This document shows, one piece after another, positions 31,487-42,680 of a DNA stretch of 64,000 nt; within the stretch, counting starts at the first letter, position 1; the number at the start of each line of letters is the position of its first letter. Location of the stretch: positions 12,323,901-12,387,900 of the forward strand of contig NC_056042.1 of assembly GCF_004379255.2 (NCBI RefSeq), given 5' to 3'. The stretch comes from Salvia splendens (lineage: Eukaryota; Streptophyta; Magnoliopsida; Lamiales; Lamiaceae). The notes under the pieces were generated by a model. That model searched no databases. It had not been told where the DNA came from and saw only the letters and a list, made by a program, of their open reading frames with translations. The translations under genes were made by a program, and so were the position numbers.

Positions 31487-33930
31487 ACTGCATAATAGCT
31501 ACATTGATAACTTTAACAAACGCATCATTTTCGATATAAGGAACTAAGCAATCATTGAATAGTTGGTCTCTCATACTATCACGTAGAGAAGTCTTGATGA
31601 TCTTCATTGCTGAAAAGGCTCTTTCTACTGTGGCAACTGGTAAGATCAATGACAACTTAACTAATAAATAAACCAATGGAAAAACTTCATGTTTCCTTGT
31701 AGAAACCACCTTTTGAGAACATTTCATCCATGCGCACATCGAAAATAAAGTTTTCAAGTTGACTTTCAAGCTCTGACAAAGTAACTTTAGAAGTATAATA
31801 CCGTGCAAGACGAAGCAGCTTTTCTGAATCTGTGTTGACTTCATCAAAACGTTGATAACTATTGAGCTTGCAAGTCAATAACAGAACAAAATAGTTCAAC
31901 TCGATAATTGTGGATATTCTTCATTTTCTCAGTTCTACATCTTCCTTTTTATTCAAACTACAAACTCATCCTCCATGTCAAGATAGTTAAAAGCTCATAT
32001 TTGGTACAAAACGTAGAAACATCAATAAGCAATACCTCCCAATCTTTTCCCTCATTATTTGCAGACGTTATTTTGCTACCTTAACAAGATTCATTGCATT
32101 AAAAATGTCTTGATCTTTCTTTTGTAGCACTTGAGAGAGTTCATGTGTGATTCCCAAGATTTGCTTCATAAGATGTAACACAAAGATAAACTCAAAACGA
32201 TTTATAGTTTCTAACACATCATCAGCTTCAGCCCTTTGTGAACTCTCATGACCATTCTCCCCAACATACTCAAGAACATCAACCATAGACAAAAAAAATG
32301 TATCAAGTTGACAAGAGTATCATAATGCGAACTCCAACGAGTATATTCAGGTCGCTTCAATGACATTTCTTGATTTAGTCCTCTCCCCCTGTTTATTTCA
32401 TCACTCGCCATCTCTATAATAATAATCTTTTTTGGTTTCTCTCGAAGTATATCACTGTGTCCAACAATATTACACAAATGAGCGATAGTATTATAAAAAG
32501 ACCAGACAATTTTATGTTTTTAAGAAACATTAACAATCGTGAGTTGAAGCCGATAAGCAAAGAAATGTACTCCCTCTGTCTCATTAACTATGAAACATTT
32601 ATTTTTCAGCACGAGGTTTTATGTAGTGTTGTGTTGTGAGTTAATGAAGAGAGAGTAAAATAAGAGAGTGGAAAAAGTAGAGATGGTGTTGTTTCCGTTT
32701 TAAGAAACATTTCAGTTTTAAAGGGACAACCCAAAATGAAAAACGTTTCATTTTTAATAGGACAGAGAGAGTACATAATGAGCACTAGAATTTCTCTTGA
32801 GTATCAAACTTTTCAACCCATTGAATTCTCATCTCATGTTGCTTGCGCCATCATATCCTTGACCTCTCAAACTAGATATACTTAAAGCATAAGCAGGTAA
32901 CAAAGAACCAAGAGCCTTCTCAAGTGAGGTTGCAGCTGTGTCAATAACATACATAAGACCAAGAAAACGTTCTATAGCACATCCATTCTTGTCCACATAT
33001 CGTACCACAACACCCATTTTGCTTTTTGACAAATACATCTTGACACTCATCGACTAGTATGGAGAAAAATTTATTTCCCATATCATGGTGATGTACGTTT
33101 GAGATTATCGAGATCATTTTTTATTTTACAGGGGTCACTTTTTAGCACAACACTAGCTATCTCTTCATTGCAAGAAGAAATAACTTTCAACAACTCAAGA
33201 AAATTACCTTGATTTAATGATTCTCCTGACTCATCATGTCAGCGAAAAGGAAATCCTTGCATTATAAGATGACGAAGAGAAACAATCGTTGCATTTAATC
33301 ATAGGCGGTAATCAAGCTTAGACTGAGTTGACTGTTTTTGGTAAAGAGACCTAATGTGTTAGGCTTGATTCATCAAATCATCACATGCTGATCTACACCT
33401 ATTATGAGCACTTTTATGATCTCCAACATGATCTCTTAGTCTTTCTTTTTTGCGCCAGATTGTAAATCCCCAGATACAAAAGCATCTTATCCTTTTCCAT
33501 GGAGTCTTGAAATAAGATAGCAATATAAGCAAAAAGTTGCTTCCTTTGCAGTACTATACTCCACCCAATCCTTAAATTCATCAAACCAATGTGAGACAAA
33601 TTTACGTTTCGGTTTCCATCTACTGTAGGACGAAAATCATGATTACGTTGTTGACAAAGACCTTTAAGTAAGTAAGCTCTCTGAACTTGTTCTATTATAT
33701 TTGGTGGATAACTCATTATATTAGGTCGTTTTCCAGGATCACTTTGGAGATTCTCTAAATCAATCTTATTTTTATATTCATTCAATAATTCTTGAGGTTG
33801 AAGAAGTGTAGGTTCATCAGCTGGCGAAGAATCAACGGAAGAAAAATCTAAAAAATTGGCATTGCAAACAACAATTAATACTCCCTCATCCCCAAAGAAT
33901 ATGCATTTTGGGTTCGGCACGAGTTTTAAT
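31487..33930 (-). pseudogene. hAT-type transposase remnant (TTF-zinc-finger/DUF4371, ZMYM1-like)
   Basis: Fragments of one protein appear in order on the minus strand: DPGKRPNIMSYPPNIIEQVQRAYLLKGLCQ (TTF-type finger region, about 33.7 kb), VVVRYVDKNGCAIERFLGLMYV and SSLRGQGYDGASNMR (transposase core, about 32.9 kb), RGRGLNQEMSLKRPEYTRWSSHYDTL (32.35 kb), and the C-terminal dimerisation segment LPVATVERAFSAMKIIKTSLR (31.6 kb). Frames change repeatedly and a Stowaway MITE interrupts it at 32570-32771. Terminal repeats were not found. Non-functional. Confidence 0.82.
32570..32771. mobile_element. Stowaway MITE in the hAT remnant
   Basis: 202 bp, TA at 32568-32569 and 32772-32773. Termini CTCCCTCTGTCTCATTAA and TTAATAGGACAGAGAGAG. 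Confidence 0.88.
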
Positions 33931-33957
33931 GAAAAATTGGGAAAGTAAGAGAGAGTT

Positions 33958-34521
33958 TGTTAAGGGCTTTTCCCCTAACAGTGACTGGCTGCGCTGCTCG
34001 GCGGTCTCAGAACTCTCTGGTGCCCTCTCTTAGGGTCGGCGGCAACAAGGGATCGGCTGTACGTGGGATACTTTCCCGTCGGGCAGCTCGATGCCTAGGG
34101 TTTGTAAAGAACTCAACGAGAAGTTGGGCGAATAATAATATATTCACATGATATTTACGAATAGATTAGCCCTATTTGCAATCTAAGGACCCTAGGGTTG
34201 GTTCGACCTCCTAGACATCTCGGGAAAGAACCAACAAAGAAAACCCGAAACGGAGCTTATAATTACGCTCGACTCGAACTGAAATAAATAATAAAATAAA
34301 ACTATTCAAAAGGGAAAAATAAAACATAAATAACTATATAATAAGGAAACTATTTAGGAACGTAATCGCCGAACTTGTCCGGCGGTCGCGTGTTCCGCTT
34401 AGGTTTCGTCGTTGCGATGGAAGCTTGCTTTGACAGCCGCTGATCGCCACTCTTCATCTTCCGCGGTGCCTCCAACGGCTCAGCCGGTGGTAAAGGCTGT
34501 TGTGGTTTTGGAACCGTATCA
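33958..34521 (-). repeat. Gypsy 3' LTR (left)
   Basis: 564 bp; TGTTAAGGGC on the plus strand to GGAACCGTATCA. The pol reading frame runs into it from the right and stops at 34350. Confidence 0.92.
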
Positions 34522-35123
34522 ACCCCTCCTCCGATAGCCACGTCCTTGTCCTCAAGGAGCACATTCGGAAACCTCTGCCTGATCACATCCAACGGTTCCC
34601 ACGTCGAAGAATCCGATCCGTCCGACCAACGCACCAACACATGCTCTCACGGTTGATCACCCTGCCACAACGACCTCCTTTCCAACACCCGCACCGGGTA
34701 AACAACTGGTCGGTCCCCAAAAAATTCAGACAGAAGATCGCCTCCGATTCCATCGCCATCACAAGGTATAAACGGGCGAAAGAAACCCACATGAAAGACA
34801 TTGTGGATTCGGCTTCCTTCGGGAAGTCGCAACCTGTACGCCACTTTCCCAATTAGCTCCACGACCTCAAATGGACCATAGTAACGACGTGTTAATTTTG
34901 CCGACACAGTTCCGGCCACCGAATGTTGCCGATAAGGCTGTAGCTTAATGAGCACCCTATCCCCAACAGCGTACTCCACATGGCGATGGTGTCTATTCAC
35001 CAAATCCCTCATTCTCTGCTGCGCACGCACCAAATTTTGACGGAGCTCCACTAACAACTCGCTCCGCTGCCTGATTAAGCCAGCCACCGGAGGCGGCGTC
35101 ACGGCTGATGGGGGCGCGAACAC
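34350..35123 (-). pseudogene. Gypsy integrase C-terminal part and chromodomain
   Basis: 35123-34647 has the post-core region VGDRVLIKLQPYRQHS, SAKLTRRYYGPFEVVELIGKVAYRLRLPEGSRIHNVFHVG, and VYPVRVLERR, the start of the chromodomain. In the next frame (34640-34350) it continues as LVRWSDGSDSSTWEPLDVIRQRFPN, the chromodomain core. A frame shift at about 34645 separates them. Residues IGGGVDTVP are encoded by the polypurine tract and LTR start, and the stop codon lies 172 bp inside the LTR. Confidence 0.85.
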
Positions 35124-35232
35124 CAGGCTGGGGGAGGTTCATGGCCATACAGTGCCTTAAACGGGGACATTCCCAACCCCGCGTGGTGAAAATAATTGAG
35201 GGCCAGTTCCGCCCACGGAAGAAAATGAGTCC

Positions 35233-36195
35233 TTAGACTGACGATCGGCGGTAAGCACCCTCAAATACGATCCAGGCCCGATTCCTTACCTCCGTCTGAC
35301 CATCCGATTGCGGGTGATATGTTGTAGAGAAATTCAACTTCGTCCCGCCGAGCCGCATGATTTCTTCCCAAATCTTATTCAAGAACATTGAATCACGATC
35401 CCAGACCAAAGTCTTAGGGAACCCGTGGTGACAGACCACCGTGTTAACGAACAACTGTGCTACCCTCAAATCATCAAAACAGGTGGGTAAGGGCGCGAAG
35501 TGTGCATACTTGGATAATCTATCCACCACCACCATAATAGCGGTGTAACCGCGGGACGGAAGAAGTCCTGTAATGAAATCCATGGACACATCCTCCAACA
35601 CATGCGAGGGAATTGGCAATGGTTGCAGTAATCCTGCGGGTTTCTGGGTGGACTCTTTGGTCGTTTGGCAAACGACACAAGCCTCGACGAATCACCGCAC
35701 CTCTTTCTTCATGTTCGGCCAGTAAAACTTTGCAAACACGCACCTCAACGTCCGCTCGAAACTAGGTTGACCGGTTGACGGGGAGCTGTGGAATTCTGTC
35801 AAAATCGGTGTCCTAGCCGAAGAACGCGCCTTCACAAAAAACAGACGCTTGTAATAAACCAAACCATTCACCCACGTAAGATGCAGCGGCGCTCGCCTCT
35901 CTTTGACCTCCTTAGTGATCTCTCTCATTTCTGGGGATGAAGCTATCTCACTGCGCAAAAGGTCCATCAAGTGCGGGACCGGTTGGACGGCCGCGATGAA
36001 AAGAGCACCGCGGCGGTCGACGGTGAACTTGGCGTCCTCAGCTCCGTCCTCACAAGCCGTCGTGTCTGCCTGGGACTCCTCGCGGCGCGACAAAGCGTCG
36101 GCAGCCCTATTCGAGCTACCCTTGTTGTACTCAATCGTGAATTTGTACCCCATAAGTTTTCTCACATACAGCTGCTGGTCTGGGGTCTGCACCAC
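35233..36195 (-). pseudogene. Gypsy RNase H end and integrase core
   Basis: 36195-35692: QQLYVRKLMGYKFTIEYNKGSSNRAADALSRR (RNase H end) then the integrase zinc region FHSSPSTGQPSFERTLRCVFAKFYWPNMKKEV. 35619-35233: core with VSMDFITGLLPSRGYTAIMVVVDRLSKYAHF (first Asp), VWDRDSMFLNKIW (second Asp), YHPQSDGQTE (Glu). Frames are interrupted at about 35700 and 35640. Confidence 0.88.
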
Positions 36196-36639
36196 CTACT
36201 GCAGCAGCTCCTTCAAACTCTTTTGGTCACTTCTAATAACGAATTCTCGACACAACAAATACTGACGCCATTTCTGCACTGCCTCAACGATTACGTATAA
36301 CTCCTTATGATAGGTGGAAGCGACGCGGCATCGGGGACCCAACTTCTTGCTGAAGTACACTATCGGGTGATTTTCTTGCAGTAAGACCGCACCAATGCCT
36401 AAATCAGACGCATCCGTCTCAATGCAGAAGGGCGGTCGAAATCAGGTAGGCGAAGTACAGGGGCAGGGGCAGTGGTCATGGCCGTTTTCAAATTCTGGAA
36501 GCTCAAGTCTGCCTCTGCGGACCATTCCAAAGCATCATTCTTCAACAATTCTGTCGATGGAGCTGCTATCACCGTGTACCCCGCGATAAAGTGCCGTTAA
36601 TAGCCTGTTAACCCCAAAAATCCCCTGAGTTGTTTAACA

Positions 36640-38434
36640 TTCTTCGGTTTAGGCTAGGCGGTCATAGAACGATCTTACTCGGGTCGGCTTTCAATATCCC
36701 ATCACTGTTCAAGTGACTCAGGTACTCCACCATTGAGCTGCAGAAAGAGCATTTGGACAACTTAACATAAAAAATGTTTGGACAGCTTAACATAAAAACT
36801 GTTATCCTGCAGTACAGTTAGGACTGCCGCTAGATGCTGTTCATGAGACTCTGTAGACGGGCTGTACACCAGCATGTCGTCAAAGAAGACGATGACGAAC
36901 TTCCTCAGCATAGGCTGAAATATTGCATTCATTTCAGCCTGAAAGGTGGACGGAGCATTTGTCAATCCAAACGGCATGACCAGGAACTCGAAGTGGCCAT
37001 CATGTGTGCGGAAAGCCGCTTTGAAAATGTCCCCGTCATGCATCCTGATTTGATGATAACCAGATCATAAGTCTAATTTGGTGGACACCCGCGCCTTGCC
37101 CAATTCATCAAAAAGCTCATCCACTGTCGGGATGGGGAAGTGATCCGGCACGGCTGCGCTGTTCAGAGCTCGGTAGTCGATGCAAAAACGGAAGGTCTCG
37201 TCCTTCTTGCGGATGAGGAGAATTGGCGATGAGAAAGGATTGCTGCTTCTTTGAATAATGCTCTGTTCCAACATGTCCCTAACTTGCCGTTCAATCTGGT
37301 TTTTTTAAAGTAAGGGTAGCGGTATGGCCTCACATTCACAGGGTTCATGCCCGGAAGAAGGTGGACACAGTGATCAAATGGGCGTGCAGGAGGCAGCCCC
37401 TCCGGTAAGCTAAAAATAGGGCGAAACCTCACCAACACTGTAGTTACTCCCTGCTGCAAACTGGCAGGAAACTCCTCCGGAACAGGTGGCACGGCTGGGG
37501 TGGGTTCTGGACTCAGCAGTAACACCTCATAGAATTTGAATGCTGCTCGGGATGGTGCCAGTGATTGTATATTAATTTGGCGAGCCGGTGGAAGAATACC
37601 CTTTAGTACAATCGGTTTGTCCCCTTGTGTAAATTCGAGTGTCTTGCCTGCGAAGTCTGCAGTAACCTTCCCTAATGACTCGAGCCAGTCCATTCCCAAA
37701 ATAATATCAGGACCGTGCACCGGTAAAATAGGCAAATCCACTAGGAAAACTGTACCCTGAATTTCCAAGCTGGTCTGTTTCGAAATATGCAAACAAAGAA
37801 GTGTCTCGTCGTTCCCCACGAACACCCTAAATGGCCGGATGGGTGTCAATGGTAGGTGCAGGCTCTCCGCAATTCTGGGTTGAAGGAAATCTCGGTCGCT
37901 GCCTGTGTCAATAAGTATGCTAACCTCGTGACCCTGTATAACGCCTGCAACCTTAAGGGGTTGCGATCTTCTACCGCCATCCAAAGCGTGTATGTGGGCA
38001 ACATCTGCCTCTATAGGCTCCTCTGGCATGTCATTCACAAAATCCCCCACTTCTAAGTCATCTGGTTCGTCCACATAGCACAAGAGGGGCTGTTTGCACA
38101 CGTTGCCCATAACCCATTTTTCTGGGCAATGCCAGTAGAGGCCAAGCCGTGATCGTTCCGCTTTCTCAGCCTGTGAAACGCGGATCAACGGTGCCCGCGA
38201 CTGCGTCTGGTTACGCCCTTGAGCCGGCTGTTGGTTTGGCCCTTGTGGAGCTTGCTCCGCCTGATTTTTGGGCATGGTTCCAGACATAACATGATTATCC
38301 CTGGCCTGCCATGGGCGGCGGGAGCTGGCAGTTGCTTGTTGTTGGGTTCGATCCGCCTGCGAATCTGCTAACTCCAAGGATAGTGCCATCGCTGCTACAG
38401 ACCACGGGCGATGTAAACACAATATTTCCTGCAT
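36640..38434 (-). pseudogene. Gypsy protease and reverse transcriptase
   Basis: The 423-codon frame 38434-37163 begins in the end of gag, includes the aspartic protease (VSILIDTGSDRDFLQPRIAE and DIILGMDWLESLGKV) and reaches the start of reverse transcriptase. Frames 37274-37065 and 37043-36762 continue with [79 protein letters not shown] and [14 protein letters not shown]. The catalytic motif reads FFDD; the family usually has F/YxDD, so it is retained. Stop and frameshift at about 37050-37290. Confidence 0.9.
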
Positions 38435-39409
38435 GTCTGGTTTGAGTCCCGCGACAAAAAGTGTGAACAGCTCAGATTCATGAATTCTTTAACACGATTG
38501 AGGTATTTCTCAAATGTATCGTGATACTCCAACACCGAGCCTGTCTGAGTTAACTTGGTGATCAAGCTAAAATAATCCTTAAAGCTGCCTGTCGAAACGA
38601 TGTCGCACATCCTCCAAGAAATCCTGCCAAGTGGCGAAGTCGTTGTTCTCACAATAATTGAAAACCCATTCTGCTGCAGGCTGATCGAACAACATAACTG
38701 CGTAGTGTAAACGTTGAGCCTCCGGCATCATAAGATGATCAAAATAATATAGAACCCTGGACACCCAATTGGCGGCGTCCGAACCATCAAAACGCGGAGC
38801 ATCCATCTTCACCCACTGAGGTTTTTCGTTAGCCACAACGTGCGAGTAAAACCTCTAAGGAGAGTCCCAACAAAAGGCTAGTCGATCAAACGACTAGTTG
38901 TACCCGCTGAATTGGTTGTGTGAACGATTGTACCCCGACGAATCCCAGCTAGAGTCTGGGCGACCCCTGCCCTCGCGATGATTTTGATCCCTCAACGATC
39001 CCTCACGGAAACCAAGGTTAGGGTTTCGGGGACGATACCCCTGTTCTCCAGTTTTTCTCCTACGGAACTCATCATCCTCCAACTCTTCTCCGTCTTCGTA
39101 ACCCGACGGAGGTTCTACCTCACGAGATAGAACGGGTGCCAGATTTTCAAATCTCCGATCAGTGTCGTCCCTCCACATATCGAACTTATCCAAGCGATCC
39201 AATAGTCTATCCAATTTGAGACCCACAGAATCCCTGTTCCGTGTCTCGTCCACTGGGTGGCCTTCCATCTCATCATCGTTGAACGGTGGATGGTGAGGGC
39301 CCCCAAACTCGCGACGGCTAGGGTGCTGGTGACGCGACGTGCCATTCGGGAACGTGTCGGGTCAGGAGGAACCCCAAACCGACTTACCATTGTTGTTGAA
39401 GCGTGACAT
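38395..39409 (-). pseudogene. Gypsy gag
   Basis: The start codon is likely 39409 (MSRFNNNGK), soon followed by a stop from a frame change. The frame 39268-38894 is charged and Arg/Glu/Asp-rich with RLLDRLDKFDMWRDDTDRRFE; 38836-38579 has the gag core MDAPRFDGSDAANWVSRVLYYFD and FATWQDFLEDVRHRFDRQ. 38652-38395 continues it. Broken in at least three places. Confidence 0.8.
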
Positions 39410-39433
39410 GAATACACAGGTGAAAGCACCATA

Positions 39434-39984
39434 TGTTAAGGGCTTTACCCCTAACGGTGACCTGTGGCGCTGCTCGGCGGTCTCAGAACTCTCCGACGCC
39501 CTTTATTAGGGTCGGCGGTTGTGCGCGGGAAACTTTCCCGTTGGGCAGCTCGATGCCTATGGTTTGTAGAGAACTCAACGAGAAGTTGGACAAATAATAA
39601 TTTTATTCATATGATGTTTACGAACAAATTAGCCCTATTTATAATCTAAGGACCCTAGGGTTGGTTCGACCTCCTAGACATCTCGGGAAAGAACCAACAA
39701 AGAAAACCTGAAACGGAACTTATAATTACACTCGACTCGTACTGAAATAAATAATAAAATAACAATATTCAAAAGGGGAAAATAAAACATAAATAACTAT
39801 CTAATAAGGAAACTATTTAGGAACGTAATCACTGAACTTGCCCGGCGGTCGCGCGCTCCGCTTGGGTTTCGTCGTTGCGATGGAAGCTTGCTTTGACAAC
39901 CGCTGATCTCCACTCTTCATCTTCCTCGGTTCCTCCGACGGCTCAGGCGGCGGTAAAGGCTGTTGCGGTTTTGGAACCGTATCA
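39434..39984 (-). repeat. Gypsy 5' LTR (right)
   Basis: 551 bp, partner of 33958-34521 with substitutions and small deletions, for example near 39520. Confidence 0.92.
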
Positions 39985-40136
39985 GAGGTAGAGAGAAAAA
40001 GAAATTAAAGTATTGTTAGAGGAGAATGAGTCTCACCTCATTAGAGTGAAAAAAGTTTCCAAAATTGGAAAATACATATTCTCGTAGGACGAACTAAAAA
40101 GGGAATAGTGCATATTCTTGTCGGACGGAGGGAGTA

Positions 40137-40875
40137 ATAAACATTGGGATTCACAAATCAAGTACTTCATCTGTCCCTACTAAGTTAAGTCATTTCATTT
40201 TTTGACAGAAAAACTAAACATTCAATCACTCTTATTTTATTTCATCACCTATTTTACTTTCTTCTTATCTTTCCTGTTTTATTCATATCTTCTGTTTTTA
40301 ACACAATTTGTTAATCTCCGTGCCCAAAAGTTTTGACTCAAATAAAGAAGGGAGATGTATAAAACTACTAACACAACATATAACAAATTTGGCATCTATG
40401 TTCAAAGACTTGCAATGACGGAACCGCCAATGTATTTATGTAAGCTATCTTCTTTCTACCCCTTTTGATTTTATGTGTACCAATTTAGAGCTTGAATATG
40501 ATTATTTAGGCCTCAATTACAGTATTATTGCAGCCAAACAAAGAGACAACAGATGTAGAAGAAATCGATTGAATTATACTCCAGATAACCAGATTCCAGA
40601 TGTTCGACCCAAGCAGTGAGCGTTGGAGAAAGAACGAGAGATAAAGGTTTATATTACAAACTTGCGGAGACCTTTATCTCTTGCTAAACAACACTTCACT
40701 TACTCAGTCATACAAAATGAATCCCGCTGCGAGCCGATAATGTTTAGTTTATTGACCAGCTTCTCACTAGTATCCGCCACCAGACATACGTCCACCGAGA
40801 GCATGACGTAGCTCATCAATGTCTGTTCGAAGACTAATTCGTCGATGAACCACAGTGGGGTCCGACGGTTTTTCA
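40137..40875. other. AT-rich spacer with a degenerate MITE and a small hairpin
   Basis: About 40168-40357 resembles an old Stowaway (TACTTCATCTGTCCC at left, AAGGGAGATGTA at right). GAGATAAAGGT (40638-40648) and its exact complement (40670-40680) form an 11-bp stem with a 21-base loop. No gene. Confidence 0.45.
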
Positions 40876-41853
40876 TCGGCGGTTTAGGATGCAGTTAGAA
40901 TTGTTTCTCCACATTGTTCACACGTTGGAGGCGTGCTAATCGTACTTTCAGATGCGGCTAGATAAGGCCGGCAGACTCAGGCTATCCCCGCTTATGAAGT
41001 GTACGGTTGTGCTTCGTCTGTTAGCCGACGGCACCATGCCGGACATGTTCAATGAGTATCTTCACGTCCAGGATACAACTGGGCAAGAGTGTTAGGTGAA
41101 TTTTTGTGAGGGTGTGGTGGAGGCCTTTAGCACAATCTATTTGCGCAAGCCGAATGCCACTGTTTGCCAGTTCCTGCTGGACATGCACGAGAGGGTGCAA
41201 ATTTTTCCTGGAATTTTGGAGAGCATAGATTGTATGCACTATGACTGGAAGAATTGTCCGACATCGTGGAGAGGCCAAATGATCCTTGAAGTCATCGTTG
41301 ACTACCGTATTTGGATCTGGCATGCTCACTTCAGCGTGGTCAAGCCAAACAACGAAACCAACATGCTGAACACGTCGACTCTCTTCACTGAGCAATGCAA
41401 GGGCAACCGTCCGGTTATCGAGTTCACTGCCAACGAACGCCGACATCATATGGGGTACTACTTAGCCAATGGCATATACCCAAGATGGCCAGTTATACTG
41501 AAGAAGATCTCATGCCCAACGGATCCGAAGAGAGTTTTATTTGCACAGCAGCAAGAGGCTGCACGGAAGGACGTGGAGCGGGATTCGGTGTGCTTCAAGT
41601 GCGTTGGGCAATAGTGAAAGGCTCGGCTTGTTCCTGGTACACGAATCATATTGCTAAACATGATTATCAATGATGAAGGTTCAAGAGTTGTTGATTGGTC
41701 TAATGACGACGCCGAACCGAGCGCCGGTCGTGCAACCCGGCTAGTCAGTCGAGGTTTACCGTACGGAGTAAATGAGAAACTACGGGAAGAGGAGAACATG
41801 TGCAACCAACAAGCCCATCATGCACTCATGTCCGACATGGTTGAAGAAGTTTG
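40876..41853 (+). pseudogene. Second Harbinger transposase remnant
   Basis: Same family as 30122-31195 but more decayed. RRFRMQLELFLHIVHTLEA at the left; LLADGTMPDMFNEYLHVQDTTGQEC, then a TAG at 41093; FPGILESIDCMHYDWKNCPTSWRG with the first Asp, IWIWHAHFSVVKPNNETNML (second Asp replaced by Glu in NNETN), MGYYLANGIYPRW and QQEAARKDVER. Frameshift at about 41590; the tail DEGSRVVDWSNDDAEPS and QAHHALMSDMVEEV follows to 41853. Inverted repeats were not identified. Confidence 0.85.
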
Positions 41854-41971
41854 AGCACGTAGAAGTCATTGAAATTGTACCTCTTTTAATTATTTCCATT
41901 GCAACTTTTTTAAAAAAATTAAGTGATGTACGTGTTGCATATAATTTAATATCTAATGTTGTTATTTATTA

Positions 41972-42193
41972 CTCCCTCTGTTCCATGTTAATAGAGTCAT
42001 TTTTCTATTTTGCAAAATTTCAAGATAACTGAGTCAATATTTATGGCAAAAAGTAAGTCTCTCTAATTAGTATAGATTCTCTCATCATATTTCTTACTTG
42101 ATTCTCTTTTATTTTGTTCACCATCCATTTAACATATTATTATTAAACTCCGTGCCGAAAAGAGATGTTTCAATTAACCAAGAACGGAGGGAG
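41972..42193. mobile_element. Stowaway MITE
   Basis: 222 bp, CTCCCTCTGTTCCATGTTAA to AACGGAGGGAG. TA at 41970-41971; the right copy has become TG. Confidence 0.85.
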
Positions 42194-42680
42194 TGTGTGA
42201 AAATTAAAAAAAAAAAGACAATAAAATTAAAAGTAAAAGGAAAAACGGGTTTTATTAAAGATAGTCGGGCTACGAGTCCGCACCACTGTAGGATGCTAGT
42301 CTGGACAAGAAATGCTGATTTAGCGGACTGTAGTCCGTACCATCGAATGGATTGGTCATTAATGCATTTAACTACTAATGCCATTTTCTGTCTTTGGGCG
42401 TTTGTTACTCGAAATTCCAAGACTATTCTTTTACTCGAAACTGTACGGTAAGTATATTTTTTTGTTGAATCCCTTTTTGATCGAGACAACTCTGAGAGCT
42501 ACCATGCCAGAGTTACTAGAATTGAAGCTGTGTGGAGATAATGAGTGATTGTGTTCTGACTAGAATCTCAACATCTAGAATATTAGTAGTAAAATACAGA
42601 GCAACTGTTCCTACAACATAAGCACAAGCATTTACACTTTACAGAGAAGATTAAGGTCAGTAGTGTTCTCTATAGAGCAA
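42194..42680. other. 3' flank of CAMTA4
   Basis: No further gene. Presumably includes the CAMTA4 3' UTR on the minus strand, which starts below 42681. Confidence 0.5.

Larger units (their letters stand above)
33958..39984 (-). mobile_element. Ty3/Gypsy chromovirus-type retrotransposon
   Basis: Two LTRs (33958-34521 and 39434-39984), TG...CA, with flanks GAGTT (33953-33957) and GAGGT (39985-39989) as a one-mismatch target duplication. Minus-strand order is gag, protease, reverse transcriptase/RNase H, integrase, chromodomain. A purine tract GGAGGAGGGG sits at 34523-34532 by the 3' LTR; TGGTGCTTTCACC follows the 5' LTR and is the probable primer site. Several frameshifts and stops make it defective, but domains are easy to read and the LTRs remain similar, so it is fairly young. 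Confidence 0.93.
33881..40134. mobile_element. Stowaway MITE split by a Gypsy element
   Basis: Left half 33881-33957 (CTCCCTCATCCCCAAAGAATATGCA) and right half 39985-40134 (ending TGCATATTCTTGTCGGACGGAGGGAG) are inverted-repeat partners with outer TA at 33879-33880 and 40135-40136. Together they are about 225 bp once the Gypsy insert is removed. Confidence 0.85.

Noticed and set aside
33958..39984. Endogenous pararetrovirus (caulimovirid) as source of the reverse transcriptase
   Set aside because: LTRs, target duplication, integrase and chromodomain identify a Gypsy retrotransposon; no movement or coat protein is seen.
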